The notes: generated from the sequence alone by a model not told the origin. Shown: positions 1 to 9,129, numbered from the stretch's first letter. The stretch is 64,000 bases of DNA from Variovorax sp. OAS795 (GCF_040546685.1 NZ_JBEPOH010000001.1:4588001-4652000), one strand, 5' to 3'. Numbers and translations are program-made.

Positions 1-848
1 ACGACATGCTCGCGCTCGGCCATGCGCGCGTGCTCGACTACCAGGACGCCGCCTATGCCGAACTCTATGCGGCGAGGCTCGCCAGGGTGCTCGATGCCGA
101 GCGCATCGCCGATCCGGCAGGCGCCCAAGGCTTTGCCGTCACCCGCGAAACCGCGCGCTGGCTCGCGCTGTGGATGGCCTTCGACGACATCGTGCGCGTG
201 GCCGCGCTCAAGGGCCGCGCGAGCCGCGCGCAGCGCGTGCGGCAGGAAGTGCGTGCCACCGACGACGACCTCGTGAAGGTCTACGACCACTTCAAGCCCG
301 GCACCGCCGAGTTCGCCGCCCTGCTGCCGCCGGGCCTCGCGCGCCGCATCACGGCCTGGGACCGCCGGCGGCAGGCCAGCGGCCGGGAGCCCTGGGCGCT
401 GCCGCTCAAGGTGGGCAGCCATTCGGTCTTCGGCATGGCGTCGCTGCGGCTCCTGTCGTCGCTCAAATGGCTGCGCCGGCGCGGCCAGCGCTTTGCCGAC
501 GAGCAGGTGCTGATCGAACGCTGGCTCGCGGCCGTGGAGACCGGCACGCGCGAAGCTTGGGCCCTGGGCCGCGAGCTGGCGCTGTGCGGCCGGCTCATCA
601 AGGGCTACGGCAGCACCAACGAGCGCGGCAAGCACAACCTTCTGCACGTGATCGACGAGCTCGCGGCCCGCGCGGCCTTGCCGGCGGCAACGCGCGCCGA
701 CGCGATCGCCGCGGCACGCGAGGCAGCCCTGGCCGACGAAGGCGGCAAGGCGCTCGACGCCGCGCTGGTGCGCCACGGCGCGGCGCCGCGGCCCATGCAG
801 GCGCAGCCCATCCGCTGGATGAAGCGGCCGCCGTCCACCACCGCCTGA
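1..848 (+). CDS. Indolepyruvate oxidoreductase-like protein, C-terminal part (DUF6537-type), 5' end outside window
   Basis: The reading frame is open from the first base of the window, so this is the 3' portion of a longer gene; the first in-window ATG at 6 is probably internal. About 280 residues are visible. The segment around DYQDAAYAELY and the downstream ALWMAFDDIVRVA are typical of the C-terminal domain (DUF6537) that follows the gamma/beta part of indolepyruvate:ferredoxin oxidoreductase IorB-like proteins, which oxidatively decarboxylate aryl-pyruvates to acyl-CoA. The catalytic part lies outside the window, so activity cannot be judged. A TctC receptor and an aryl-CoA thioesterase follow on the same strand, which fits an aromatic acid uptake/metabolism operon (inference). 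Confidence 0.7.
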   Translation, partial: DMLALGHARVLDYQDAAYAELYAARLARVLDAERIADPAGAQGFAVTRETARWLALWMAFDDIVRVAALKGRASRAQRVRQEVRATDDDLVKVYDHFKPGTAEFAALLPPGLARRITAWDRRRQASGREPWALPLKVGSHSVFGMASLRLLSSLKWLRRRGQRFADEQVLIERWLAAVETGTREAWALGRELALCGRLIKGYGSTNERGKHNLLHVIDELAARAALPAATRADAIAAAREAALADEGGKALDAALVRHGAAPRPMQAQPIRWMKRPPSTTA

Positions 849-884
849 CCTGCAATCTTCATAACGAACAGGAGACACCACACC

Positions 885-1874
885 ATGACCCGCAACACCC
901 TCGCCTGGCGCCGAAGCCTGCTCGCCGCCGTGGCCTGCGCGCTGCTCCCCGCGGTGCAAGCACAGACGCAGCCCACCGCCTGGCCCACCAAGCCGATCAA
1001 GGTGGTCGTCAACTTTCCGCCGGGTGGCGCCGCCGACCAGATCGCCCGCGCGGTGTCGCAGCCCTTGCAGGAATTCCTCAAGCAGCCCGTGGTGGTCGAG
1101 AACCGCGCGGGCGCCAACGGCAACGTCGGCGGCGAGGCCGTGGCGCGCGCGCCGGCCGACGGCTACACGCTGCTCATGAGTTCGGGCGGCATGGTGTCGG
1201 TCAATCCGCACCTGTATGCGCGCATGAGCTTCGACCCGGCCAGGGACCTGGTGCCGGTGGCCGCGGCCGCGCGCGTGCTGGTCTTTCTCGTGACCCGGCC
1301 TTCGCTGCCGCCCACCAACGTGCGCGAGTTCATCGCCTACCTCAAGGCCAATCCGGGCAAGCTCTCCTATGGCTCTCCCGGCAACGGCAGCTCGCCGCAC
1401 CTGGCGGGCGAGATGTTCAAGGGCCAGGCCGGCGTCTTCGCGCTGCACGTGCCGTACCGCGGCGCGGCGCCTGCGCTGCAGGACCTGCTGGCGGGCCAGA
1501 TCGACTACGCCTTCGACCCCGGCATCGGACTGCAGCAGGTGCGCGCCGGCAAGCTCCGGCTGCTGGCGGTGGGCAGTCCGCACCGCTCCGCGCAGTTTCC
1601 CGACGTGCCCACGCTCGACGAGGCGGGCCTGCGCGGCTTCGACGCCGATACCGTGTTCGGTTTCTACGCGCCTGCCGGCACGCCGCCCGAGGTGGTGGCG
1701 CAGCTCAATGCGCAGATCAACCGGGCGCTCGCGCTGCCGGCCGTGAAGGAGCGCATCGCTGCGCTCGGCGGCGAAGCGGTGCCGGGCTCGCCGGCCGAGT
1801 TCCACCAGCGCGCCGCGGCCGATTCGCAGCGCTTCGGCGCGGTGATCCGCGACCGCAAGATCAGCGCGGACTGA
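885..1874 (+). CDS. TctC/Bug family tripartite tricarboxylate transporter substrate-binding protein
   Basis: 329 residues, the usual length for Bug receptors. A Sec signal peptide of about 26 residues ends near VQAQ, so the protein is periplasmic. Family motifs are visible: VVNFPPGGAADQIAR near the mature N-terminus, VENRAGANGN, SYGSPGNGSSPH and HVPYRGAAPALQDLL. Bug proteins bind small carboxylates or aromatic acids and deliver them to TctAB permeases; no tctAB genes are adjacent, so this is one of the many orphan receptors typical of Burkholderiales. The start has a good ribosome-binding site (aggaga) 11 bases upstream. It lies 36 bp after the oxidoreductase-like gene and 20 bp before the thioesterase, suggesting co-transcription. 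Confidence 0.92.
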   Translation: MTRNTLAWRRSLLAAVACALLPAVQAQTQPTAWPTKPIKVVVNFPPGGAADQIARAVSQPLQEFLKQPVVVENRAGANGNVGGEAVARAPADGYTLLMSSGGMVSVNPHLYARMSFDPARDLVPVAAAARVLVFLVTRPSLPPTNVREFIAYLKANPGKLSYGSPGNGSSPHLAGEMFKGQAGVFALHVPYRGAAPALQDLLAGQIDYAFDPGIGLQQVRAGKLRLLAVGSPHRSAQFPDVPTLDEAGLRGFDADTVFGFYAPAGTPPEVVAQLNAQINRALALPAVKERIAALGGEAVPGSPAEFHQRAAADSQRFGAVIRDRKISAD

Positions 1875-1894
1875 ACGCCCTCGACAATGACCCG

Positions 1895-2326
1895 ATGAGC
1901 AGCAGCAAAGAAATCACCTACACCGCGCGCGTCGAGTTCGGCGACTGCGATCCCGCCGGCATCGTCTGGTTCCCCAACTTCTTCCGCTGGATCGATGCGG
2001 CCTCGCGCCACTTCTTTGCCGAGTGCGGCGTCCCGCGCTGGGAAGAGACGGCGCAGACGCTGGGCGTGATCGGCACGCCGCTGGTCGACACCCACACGCG
2101 CTTCGTCAAGGCCGCGAGCTACGGCGACACGCTGCAGATCGCGGTGCGCATCACCGAGTGGCGCGACAAGAGCTTCGTGCAGACCTACCGCGTGGCGCGC
2201 GGCGACGACCTGATCCTCGAATGCGAAGAGGTGCGCATCTTTGCGGCCAGGCGCGAAGGCGGCGGCATCCGCGCGGTGCCGATCCCGCCTTCGATCCGCG
2301 CGCTGTGCGAAGAGGTGGCGTCTTAG
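1895..2326 (+). CDS. Acyl-CoA thioesterase, 4-hydroxybenzoyl-CoA thioesterase type
   Basis: 143 residues forming one hot-dog domain. The N-terminal motif FGDCDPAGIVWFPNF with Asp17 matches the catalytic loop of Pseudomonas-type 4-hydroxybenzoyl-CoA thioesterase, and the similarity continues (DAASR, IGTP, WRDKSFVQ). The predicted reaction is hydrolysis of an aryl-CoA to the free acid and CoA in the cytoplasm. The ATG at 1895 is chosen because it gives the family length and places the motif near residue 16; longer in-frame extensions run through tctC. It follows tctC by 20 bp. With an IorB-like protein upstream, a hydroxybenzoyl- or arylacetyl-CoA substrate is plausible (inference). The alternative is a generic YbgC-like thioesterase. 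Confidence 0.88.
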   Translation: MSSSKEITYTARVEFGDCDPAGIVWFPNFFRWIDAASRHFFAECGVPRWEETAQTLGVIGTPLVDTHTRFVKAASYGDTLQIAVRITEWRDKSFVQTYRVARGDDLILECEEVRIFAARREGGGIRAVPIPPSIRALCEEVAS

Positions 2327-2335
2327 AATGGCCCG

Positions 2336-2548
2336 ATGAACTGGCGCACCCTTCTTCCTTTTGCCCTGCTTGCCTTGCTTGTCACGGGCTGCTCGTCGAC
2401 TCCCAACGAAGTGGTGCCCATGCGCAACGGCGCCCTGCGTGCCCCGACCTACACCCAGGCCGGCGACTATTGCAGCGCCAAGGGCGCAGAGCCCCGCTGG
2501 CTCGGCAAGGCACCGGCCGAATCGGGCGTGCTGTTCCAGTGCAACTGA
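2336..2548 (+). CDS. Small putative lipoprotein
   Basis: 70 residues. The N-terminus is a classic lipoprotein signal: MNWR, then a hydrophobic stretch ending in the lipobox LVTGC with the acylated Cys at residue 19. The mature part is about 50 residues with two further cysteines (DYCSAKG and the near-terminal FQC) that could pair in the periplasm. It starts 9 bp after the thioesterase stop and is probably translated from the same message. I do not recognise a named family. No function can be assigned beyond membrane-anchored periplasmic protein. Confidence 0.7.
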   Translation: MNWRTLLPFALLALLVTGCSSTPNEVVPMRNGALRAPTYTQAGDYCSAKGAEPRWLGKAPAESGVLFQCN

Positions 2549-2873
2549 GCCGGCGCGCCGTGCGCAATGCCGCGGCCAAGGGTTGACGGCACTCATGACG
2601 CAGTGCAACAATCCCGCATCTTTATTTCGGAGCCCCGTGCGTGGACAGTGCCAGTTGGATCAGTGACAAGACGCGTGCCTCGGCAGGCGTGACACATCCG
2701 GCCCTCTAGCGCAGGCTCCTTGCGCTGCGGCCGCCGTGCACGCAGCGTGACCCGTTCGCCGTTCAGGCCCACGGTTCTCCCCTTCCCAAATCCCGCGGTT
2801 CTTCGTCACTGACTTTTTCAGTCAGCTTGCGTGTGTCCGTGCACGAGGCCCTTCATTGCGAAGGAGCCTTGCC
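2549..2873 (+). other. Non-coding stretch: start of the long mgtA leader region
   Basis: About 325 bp with no convincing gene. It contains a small self-complementary element around 2804-2825 (CTGAC, T-rich loop, GTCAG, with an overlapping alternative ACTGA/TCAGT pairing) just upstream of the first leader ORF. Because the next genes are a small ORF and mgtA on the same strand, the region most likely carries the promoter and 5' leader of that transcript. No known riboswitch class could be recognised by eye. Confidence 0.4.
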
Positions 2874-3092
2874 ATGCGTCAATTCCAGTCCCGTCAGCAG
2901 CAACAGCCGCAAGCGCAGCGGCCGGTGCGGGAATCCGCTCGCCCATCGGCGAACGCACCTGCGCGCACCGCGTCCACCAGGCAGGACACCGAGAACGAAA
3001 TGCTCGACCGGGCCGCCGCGCTCTGGACCACGCGGCGCATCCGCAGCTTCTTCCTGCTGCTGGAGCAACCGTCCCGCACGGCGCAGCGCTGA
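2874..3092 (+). CDS. Small basic Gln-rich protein in the mgtA leader
   Basis: 72 residues starting MRQFQSRQQQQPQ, with a strong ribosome-binding site (aaggag) 8 bases before the ATG, which is why this start is preferred over an upstream in-frame ATG at 2856. The first 45 residues are polar, basic and low-complexity; the second half (MLDRAAALWTTRRIRSFFLLLEQ) looks like an amphipathic or membrane-associating helix. It lies on the mgtA strand about 210 bp before that gene. Small proteins that modulate Mg2+ transporters are known in enterics (MgtR, MgtS), but no sequence match is claimed here. It could also be a translated leader without a stable product. Confidence 0.5.
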   Translation: MRQFQSRQQQQPQAQRPVRESARPSANAPARTASTRQDTENEMLDRAAALWTTRRIRSFFLLLEQPSRTAQR

Positions 3093-3148
3093 AGCGCCGC
3101 CTCATCGCAACACCCCAACGCCCGCATCGAGCACCCAGGAGGCCTTCC

Positions 3149-3259
3149 ATGGAACCCGCTTCTCCTTGGCGCCGCTCGGCGCCGCCCCCCTGTTTCGCCC
3201 GATCGATGACAACCAAGTGCAGTGCGCCGCACCGCCAGGGGATGCCCACGCCTGATTGA
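3149..3259 (+). CDS. Proline-rich 36-codon upstream ORF, possible MgtL-like leader peptide
   Basis: Short ORF with a consensus ribosome-binding site (aggagg) 7 bases before the ATG. The peptide begins MEPASPWRRSAPPPC and has 8 prolines in 36 residues, including three consecutive proline codons at residues 12-14. It stops 46 nt before the mgtA GTG. Enteric MgtL also begins MEP, is proline-rich with an arginine run, and couples proline/Mg2+-dependent translation to mgtA transcription. The similarity could be convergent. Too short for domain analysis; the strong RBS, position and polyproline run are the evidence. Confidence 0.5.
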   Translation: MEPASPWRRSAPPPCFARSMTTKCSAPHRQGMPTPD

Positions 3260-3305
3260 CGCGGGAGGTTCTTCCCTTCGCGGCCGGCGCCGTGAAGGAA
3301 AAAAA

Positions 3306-6029
3306 GTGAAGAACGTCCTGAAGTCCGTTTTCGAGAGCTTTCTGCGCAGCCGCCGCATGCTGCACCACTTCGAGCGCTGGCAGGTGCTGCTGGGCGCGAA
3401 ACCGGTGGGCGTGGCCTCGGCCGCCGTGCCGCCCGGCATTGCCACGGCACTGGCCGCCGCATCGCACGCCGGTGCCGGCGAACTGCTCGCCAGCCTCGGC
3501 AGTTCGCCGCAAGGCCTCGAGGAAAGCCATGCACAGCTGCTGCGCAAACGCATCGGCAGCAACGAAGTGCGCCACGAGCAGCCGCTTTCCTGGTGGACGC
3601 ACCTGTGGCAGTGCTACCGCAACCCCTTCAACCTGTTGCTCACGGTGCTGGCGCTGATCTCCTATGCCACGGAGGACATGAAGGCCGCGCTCGTGATCGG
3701 CAGCATGGTGGTGCTGTCGACCGTGCTGCGCTTCCTGCAGGAGTCGCGTTCCAACAGCGCGGCCGAGCGCCTGAAGGCCATGGTGAGCAACACCGCCACC
3801 GTGCTGCGGCCCGGCGCCGGCACCCAAGGCGCGGTGCGCATCGAAGTGCCTATGCGCGACCTGGTGCCCGGCGACGTGATCGCGCTCTCGGCCGGCGACA
3901 TGATCCCGGCCGATTGCCGCCTGCTGGCCACCAAGGACCTGTTCATCAGCCAATCGGCGCTGACCGGCGAGGCGATGCCGGTCGAGAAATTCCCCCTCGA
4001 CCGGTCCGGCCGTGAAGCGGGCGTGCTCGAACGCGAGAACCTGCTGTTCATGGGCACCAACGTGATCAGCGGCACCGCCACGGCGCTCATCGTGCACACC
4101 GGCGAGCGCACCTTCTTCGGCGCGCTCGCGGAGCGCGTGACCGCCGCCGACAGCGGGCCGAGCGCATTCCAGGCCGGCATCAACCGCGTGAGCTGGGTGC
4201 TGATCCGCTTCATGCTGGTGATGGCGCCGCTGGTGCTGGTGATCAACGGCGTGGCCAAGGGCGACTGGTGGGAGGCGGCGCTGTTCGCGCTGTCGATCGC
4301 GGTCGGCCTCACGCCCGAGATGCTGCCGATGATCGTGACCGCCACGCTCGCCAAGGGCGCGGTGGTGATGTCGCGCCGCAAGGTGATCGTGAAGCGGCTC
4401 GAAGCCATTCACAACTTCGGTGCCATGGACGTGCTGTGCACCGACAAGACCGGCACGCTCACGCAGGACCGCATCGTGCTGGAACGCCACACCAACGCAT
4501 GGGGCGAGGTGTCGGACCATGTGCTGCAGCTCGCCTACCTGAACAGCTTCCACCAGACCGGCCTGAAGAACCTGCTGGACAAGGCGGTGCTGGACCATGC
4601 CGAGCTGCAGCCCGGCGCGGGGCAGGAAACGGCGTGGCGCAAGTTCGACGAAGTGCCTTTCGACTTCTCTCGCCGCCGCATGTCGGTGGTGGTGGAGAAC
4701 CGCGGCAAAGAGCACCTTCTGATCTGCAAGGGCGCACTGGAGGAAATCCTGTCGGTGTGCACTTTCGTCGAGCGAGGCGCCGAGGTGCTGCCGCTCGATG
4801 CCGGCCTGCTCGCGCGCATCCACCGCGTGGCGTCGGAGCTGAACGCACAAGGATTGCGCGTGGTGGCCGTGGCAAGCTGCACGCGTACGGCCGAAGCGCG
4901 CAAGCCGGCTTACGGCGTCGCCGACGAATCGGGACTCACGCTGCTGGGCTACGTGGCGTTTCTCGATCCGCCGAAGGAGTCGACCGCGCCCGCGCTGCGC
5001 GCGCTGGCCGCGCACGGCGTGGCGGTGAAGGTGCTGACGGGCGACAACGAACTGGTCACGCGCAAGGTCTGCGGGGACGTGGGCATCGATGCCGGCCGCA
5101 TCGTGCTGGGCCGCGAGATCGAGGCGCTGGGCGACGATGAACTGCGCACGCTCGCCGAGCGGCACCAGGTGTTCGCCAAGCTCACGCCTGCGCACAAGGA
5201 GCGCATCGTGCGCGCGCTGCATGCCAACGGGCATGTGGTCGGATTCATGGGTGACGGGATCAACGATGCACCGGCCCTGCGCGCCGCGGACATCGGCATC
5301 TCGGTGGACGGCGCGGTGGACGTGGCCAAGGAGTCGGCCGACATCATCCTGCTGGAGAAGAGCCTGATGGTGCTGGAGCAAGGCGTGGTCGAGGGCCGCC
5401 GCACCTTCGCCAACATGCTGAAGTACATCAAGCTCACCGCAAGCTCGAACTTCGGCAACGTTTTTTCGGTGCTGGTGGCGAGCGCGTTCCTGCCGTTCCT
5501 GCCGATGCTGCCGCTGCATCTGCTGGTGCAGAACCTGCTGTACGACGTGTCGCAGATCGCGATCCCCTTCGACAACGTGGACGAGGAGTTTCTCAAGAGC
5601 CCGCAGCAGTGGAACCCCGCCGACCTGGGCCGCTTCATGGTGTTCTTCGGCCCGCTGAGCTCGGTATTCGACATCCTGACCTACGCGGTGATGTGGTTCG
5701 CTTTTTCGGCCAACACCGCGGCACAGCAGACGCTGTTCCAGTCGGGCTGGTTCATCGAGGGCCTGCTGTCGCAGACGCTGATCGTGCACCTGATCCGCAC
5801 GCGCAAGATCCCGTTCCTGCAAAGCCGCGCCGCCTGGCCGCTGCTTGCAATGGGCGCCGCCATTGTCGCGGCCGGTATCTGGCTGCCGATGGGCCGGCTT
5901 GCGCACTACTTCAGGTTGCAGGCGCTGCCGCTGGCCTACTTTCCGTGGCTGGCCGCGATACTGGCGGGGTATGCGGCGCTGACGCAGGCGGTCAAGGGCT
6001 GGTATGCGAGGCGGTATGGGTGGCAGTGA
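3306..6029 (+). CDS. mgtA: Magnesium-translocating P-type ATPase
   Basis: 907 residues from a GTG with the RBS aaggaa just upstream; this start gives the usual MgtA/MgtB length, whereas the frame stays open further upstream only through leader sequence. P-type ATPase landmarks are in order: actuator TGEA loop near residue 220, phosphorylation site DKTGT with Asp380, hinge GDGIND near residue 650, and about ten membrane helices, four before and six after the large cytoplasmic loop. P3B-type MgtA enzymes import Mg2+ at the inner membrane using ATP. The upstream proline-rich ORF and long leader suggest control at the level of leader translation or transcript elongation. Two inverted repeats follow the stop. 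Confidence 0.95.
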   Translation: MKNVLKSVFESFLRSRRMLHHFERWQVLLGAKPVGVASAAVPPGIATALAAASHAGAGELLASLGSSPQGLEESHAQLLRKRIGSNEVRHEQPLSWWTHLWQCYRNPFNLLLTVLALISYATEDMKAALVIGSMVVLSTVLRFLQESRSNSAAERLKAMVSNTATVLRPGAGTQGAVRIEVPMRDLVPGDVIALSAGDMIPADCRLLATKDLFISQSALTGEAMPVEKFPLDRSGREAGVLERENLLFMGTNVISGTATALIVHTGERTFFGALAERVTAADSGPSAFQAGINRVSWVLIRFMLVMAPLVLVINGVAKGDWWEAALFALSIAVGLTPEMLPMIVTATLAKGAVVMSRRKVIVKRLEAIHNFGAMDVLCTDKTGTLTQDRIVLERHTNAWGEVSDHVLQLAYLNSFHQTGLKNLLDKAVLDHAELQPGAGQETAWRKFDEVPFDFSRRRMSVVVENRGKEHLLICKGALEEILSVCTFVERGAEVLPLDAGLLARIHRVASELNAQGLRVVAVASCTRTAEARKPAYGVADESGLTLLGYVAFLDPPKESTAPALRALAAHGVAVKVLTGDNELVTRKVCGDVGIDAGRIVLGREIEALGDDELRTLAERHQVFAKLTPAHKERIVRALHANGHVVGFMGDGINDAPALRAADIGISVDGAVDVAKESADIILLEKSLMVLEQGVVEGRRTFANMLKYIKLTASSNFGNVFSVLVASAFLPFLPMLPLHLLVQNLLYDVSQIAIPFDNVDEEFLKSPQQWNPADLGRFMVFFGPLSSVFDILTYAVMWFAFSANTAAQQTLFQSGWFIEGLLSQTLIVHLIRTRKIPFLQSRAAWPLLAMGAAIVAAGIWLPMGRLAHYFRLQALPLAYFPWLAAILAGYAALTQAVKGWYARRYGWQ

Positions 6030-6048
6030 TGTTTGCTCTTGGCTCTTT

Positions 6049-6092
6049 GTTCGGGGCGCTGCTGTGCAGGGCGCGGGAGCGGCGCCCCGAAC
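6049..6092 (+). terminator. Inverted repeat after mgtA
   Basis: Perfect 11-bp arms GTTCGGGGCGC (6049-6059) and GCGCCCCGAAC (6082-6092) with a 22-nt loop, 20 bp after the mgtA stop. No U-tract follows on this strand, so termination is probable but not certain. Confidence 0.5.
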
Positions 6093-6105
6093 AACGCGAT
6101 GCACG

Positions 6106-6139
6106 AAAAAAAACGGCACCGCCGCGAAGCGATGCCGTT
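6106..6139 (-). terminator. Rho-independent terminator of gabD
   Basis: Read on the minus strand: stem AACGGCA / TGCCGTT with a compact GC-rich loop region, followed by an unbroken run of eight U. It lies 35 bp after the gabD stop codon in the convergent mgtA-gabD interval. Confidence 0.8.
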
Positions 6140-6173
6140 CTTCCGAAAGAACCCGAGCCGGCGAACGAGCCGC

Positions 6174-7616
6174 TCAGATGCTCATGATCGACACAGCCTT
6201 GGTGTTCAGGTAAGCCTCGAGCGCTTCCGGGCCGCCCTCGGAACCGTAGCCCGAATCCTTCACGCCGCCGAACGGCATTTCCGGCGAGGGGGCGGCGGGC
6301 TGGTTGATCCACAGCATGCCGAGTTCGAGCCGCTGGCTCAACAGGTGCGCGTTCTTGATCGACTTGGTGAATGCGTAGCCGGCCAGGCCGAAGGGCAGGC
6401 GGTTGGCTTCTGCAATGGCTTCCTCGAGTGTGTCGAAGCCGCGGATCGCCGCGATCGGGCCGAAGGGTTCGTTGTTGAACACATCGGCATCGAGCGGCAC
6501 GTCCGTCAGCACCGTGGGCGCGAAGAAGTTGCCCGAATCGCCGACGCGTTCACCGCCCGCGGCCACGGTCGCGCCCTTCTTGCGCGCGTCGTCCAGCACA
6601 TGGGCCATGGCCGTGAGGCGGCGCGCGTTGGCGAGCGGGCCGAGCGTCGTGCCTTCGGCGAGGCCGTCGCCGAGCTTCAGGCCTTCGGTGTACTTGACCA
6701 GCGTGCGGGCGAATTCCTCGCGCAGGCTGTTGTGCACCAGGAAGCGGGTGGGCGAGATGCAGACCTGCCCCGCGTTGCGGAACTTGGCGGCGCCCGCGGC
6801 CTTGACGGCCAGCGCCACGTCGGCGTCTTCGGCCACGATGACCGGTGCGTGCCCGCCCAGCTCCATGGTGACGCGCTTCATGTGCGAGCCGGCCAGCGCC
6901 GCCAGCTGCTTGCCGACCGGCGTCGAACCCGTGAAGGTCACCTTGCGGATGATCGGGTGCGAGATCAGGTAGTTAGAGATCTCGGCAGGGTTGCCGAACA
7001 CCAGGCCCACGGTGCCGGGGGGAATGCCCGCATCGACGAAAGCCTGCAGCAGCGCGGCCGGCGACGCCGGGGTTTCCTCGGGCGCCTTCACCAGGAACGA
7101 GCAGCCGGTGGCCAGCGCCGCGCCGAGCTTGCGCACGATCTGGTTGATCGGGAAGTTCCATGGCGTGAACGCGGCGACAGGGCCGAGCGGCTCCTTGATC
7201 ACCAGCTGCTGCGCGGCCAGGTTGCGCGAGGGCACGATGCGGCCGTAGACGCGGCGGCCTTCGTCGGCGAACCATTCGATGATGTCGGCGGCGGCCAGCG
7301 TCTCGCCCTTGGCTTCGGCCAGCGGCTTGCCCTGTTCCTGCGTCAGCAGCCTGGCGATTTCAGGCGCGCGTTCGCGGATCAGGCCGGCGGCGCGGCGCAT
7401 CACGGCGGCGCGCTCGTTGGCGGGCGTGTTGCGCCACTTCTCGAAGCCGCGCTGGGCGGCGGCCAGGGCACGGTCGAGGTCGGCGATGCTGGCATGCGCC
7501 ACCTTGCCGATGGCCTTGCCGGTGGCGGGGTTCACGACGTCCAGCGTCTTGCCGCCGGTGGCGTCGACCCATTCGTTGTCGATCAGCAGGCGGGTGTCGG
7601 TGTAGGTGGCGGTCAT
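6174..7616 (-). CDS. gabD: NAD(P)-dependent succinate-semialdehyde dehydrogenase
   Basis: 480 residues, the standard length for GabD-type aldehyde dehydrogenases. Visible features are the TPWNFP nucleotide-pocket motif (151-156), VTFTGST (226-232), general base Glu252 in MELGGHAP and nucleophile Cys286 in NAGQVCISP. It oxidises succinate semialdehyde, or related semialdehydes such as tartronate or malonate semialdehyde, to the acid in the cytoplasm. The ATG at 7616 has a purine-rich RBS (cgaaggaaaa), and longer in-frame starts run into an AT-poor leader. Convergent with mgtA; glycerate kinase is upstream on the same strand, 172 bp away. A 9-bp inverted repeat at 7707-7725 may control it. Substrate is inferred from the family; close ALDH subfamilies cannot be excluded. 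Confidence 0.85.
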   Translation of the reverse strand: MTATYTDTRLLIDNEWVDATGGKTLDVVNPATGKAIGKVAHASIADLDRALAAAQRGFEKWRNTPANERAAVMRRAAGLIRERAPEIARLLTQEQGKPLAEAKGETLAAADIIEWFADEGRRVYGRIVPSRNLAAQQLVIKEPLGPVAAFTPWNFPINQIVRKLGAALATGCSFLVKAPEETPASPAALLQAFVDAGIPPGTVGLVFGNPAEISNYLISHPIIRKVTFTGSTPVGKQLAALAGSHMKRVTMELGGHAPVIVAEDADVALAVKAAGAAKFRNAGQVCISPTRFLVHNSLREEFARTLVKYTEGLKLGDGLAEGTTLGPLANARRLTAMAHVLDDARKKGATVAAGGERVGDSGNFFAPTVLTDVPLDADVFNNEPFGPIAAIRGFDTLEEAIAEANRLPFGLAGYAFTKSIKNAHLLSQRLELGMLWINQPAAPSPEMPFGGVKDSGYGSEGGPEALEAYLNTKAVSIMSI

Positions 7617-7706
7617 GGCGAACTTTTCCTTCGAGGACGGGATGTGGGTGGAAAAAGGGGAAATCTGGATGCGCGGTGCGGCACCTGGAGGGTGCGCTTG
7701 CGTCAG

Positions 7707-7725
7707 CGGCGGCAATTTGCCGCCG
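7707..7725. promoter_or_regulatory. Palindromic operator candidate upstream of gabD
   Basis: CGGCGGCAA - T - TTGCCGCCG, perfect 9-bp arms around a single base, centred about 100 bp upstream of the gabD start. Typical size for a dimeric regulator site. No adjacent regulator gene identifies the protein. Confidence 0.4.
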
Positions 7726-7761
7726 GGTGCATAGATTAACCCGAGTTCACAAAGCCCGCCG

Positions 7762-7787
7762 GCGCAGGGAAACCGGCCTTCCTGCGC
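7762..7787 (-). terminator. Possible hairpin after the glycerate kinase gene
   Basis: GCGCAGG and CCTGCGC arms separated by 12 nt, directly after the stop codon on the minus strand. There is no long U-tract, so this is only a candidate. Confidence 0.3.
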
Positions 7788-7788
7788 G

Positions 7789-9129
7789 CTACAGGATCAG
7801 GAGCGCGCGGAAGTCGTTCACGTTGGTGTTCGTGGGCCCGGTCACGAACAGGTCGCCGATGGCCTCGAAGTAGCCGTAGGCATCGTTGCGGTCGAGGTGG
7901 TCCGGCAGCTTCGTGCCCGCGGCCGTGGCGCGCGCCGGCGTGTCGGGCGTGACGAACGCGCCGGCGTTGTCCTCCACGCCGTCGATACCGTCGGTGTCGG
8001 CGGCCAGCGCCCACACCTGGGGCTGGCCCATCAGTGCGCCCGCCAGGCCCATGCAGAACTCGCCGGCGCGGCCGCCGCGGCCCTTGGCCTGGCCGGGTTG
8101 GCGCGGCCGGATCGTGACGGTGGTTTCGCCGCCCGAAAGGATGACGCAGGGCCGCGCGAACGGCTGGCCACGGTGCGCGACGGCGCGCGCCAATGCCGCA
8201 TGCACCTTGCCTACCTCGCGCGACTCGCCTTCGATCTCGTCGCTGAGGATGTGCGCCTCGATGCCGGCCTCGCGCGCCGCCCTGGCTGCCGCTTCGAGCG
8301 ATTGCTGCGGTGTCGCGATCATGTGCACTTCGTGGCCCTGGAAGACCGCGTCGCCGGGCTTGGGCGTTTCGAGCGCCCCGCTTTCGAGCTGGGCGCGCAC
8401 CGGCGCCGGCACCTCGATGCCATAGCGGTCGAGGATCGCGAGCGCATCGGCGCAGGTGGTGGCGTCGGGCACAGTGGGGCCGCTCGCGATGACGGCGGGG
8501 TCATCGCCCGGCACGTCGCTGATGGTGAGCGTCACCACGCGCGCCGGCGCGCAGGCCGCGGCGAGGCGGCCGCCCTTGATGCGCGACAGGTGCTTGCGCA
8601 CGCAGTTCATCTCGCCGATGCCGGCGCCGCTGTCGAGCAGCTGCTTGTTGATGCGCTGCTTGTCGGACAGCGTGAGGCCTTCGGCCGGCAACACGAGCAG
8701 CGACGAGCCGCCGCCCGAGATCAGGCACAGCACGAGGTCGTCGGCCGTGAGCCCCTGGGTGAGCGCGAGGATGCGCTCAGCCGCCTGCTGGCCCGCCGCA
8801 TCGGGTACCGGATGCGCGGCCTCGACGAGTTCGATGCGCTGCGGCACGCCTTCGGGGCGCGGAGGGATGTGGCCGTAGCGCGTGACGACAAGGCCCGAGA
8901 GCGGCGCGTCGGCCGGCCACAGGGCTTCGAGCGCCTGCACCATCGAACCGCCGGCCTTGCCGGCACCGAGTACCAGCGTGCGGCCCTTGGGCGGCGGCGG
9001 CAGATGCGCGCCGAGCGTGGACAACGGCAGCGCGCGGTCCACCGCCACGCGGTAGAGGTGCTCGAGGAAGGCGCGCGGTGCCTCGCGCGGATCGGGGGCG
9101 GGGCCGAAGGAAGGGGTCGATGCGCTCAT
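7789..9129 (-). CDS. ttuD: Glycerate 2-kinase (TtuD/MOFRL family, formerly hydroxypyruvate reductase)
   Basis: 446 residues, matching the MOFRL-type glycerate kinases. Recognisable segments are GAGKAGGSM near residue 55, the phosphate loop SGGGSSLL, and the C-terminal MOFRL region with [10 protein letters not shown] and the terminal [13 protein letters not shown]. Expected reaction: glycerate + ATP to 2-phosphoglycerate in the cytoplasm. This supplies the last step of the glyoxylate route encoded by gcl-hyi-glxR at 36-40 kb and fits the purine genes immediately upstream (puuD at 9.2 kb, same strand). The ATG at 9129 is followed at once by a typical N-terminus; the frame stays open further upstream through the puuD gene in another frame, which is a high-G+C artefact. 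Confidence 0.88.
   Translation of the reverse strand: MSASTPSFGPAPDPREAPRAFLEHLYRVAVDRALPLSTLGAHLPPPPKGRTLVLGAGKAGGSMVQALEALWPADAPLSGLVVTRYGHIPPRPEGVPQRIELVEAAHPVPDAAGQQAAERILALTQGLTADDLVLCLISGGGSSLLVLPAEGLTLSDKQRINKQLLDSGAGIGEMNCVRKHLSRIKGGRLAAACAPARVVTLTISDVPGDDPAVIASGPTVPDATTCADALAILDRYGIEVPAPVRAQLESGALETPKPGDAVFQGHEVHMIATPQQSLEAAARAAREAGIEAHILSDEIEGESREVGKVHAALARAVAHRGQPFARPCVILSGGETTVTIRPRQPGQAKGRGGRAGEFCMGLAGALMGQPQVWALAADTDGIDGVEDNAGAFVTPDTPARATAAGTKLPDHLDRNDAYGYFEAIGDLFVTGPTNTNVNDFRALLIL

Noticed and set aside
3102..6119. 1005-codon open frame on the minus strand opposite mgtA
   Set aside because: Repetitive His/Arg/Gln-rich translation, no domain, and fully antisense to an intact P-type ATPase; it is a high-G+C codon-bias artefact.
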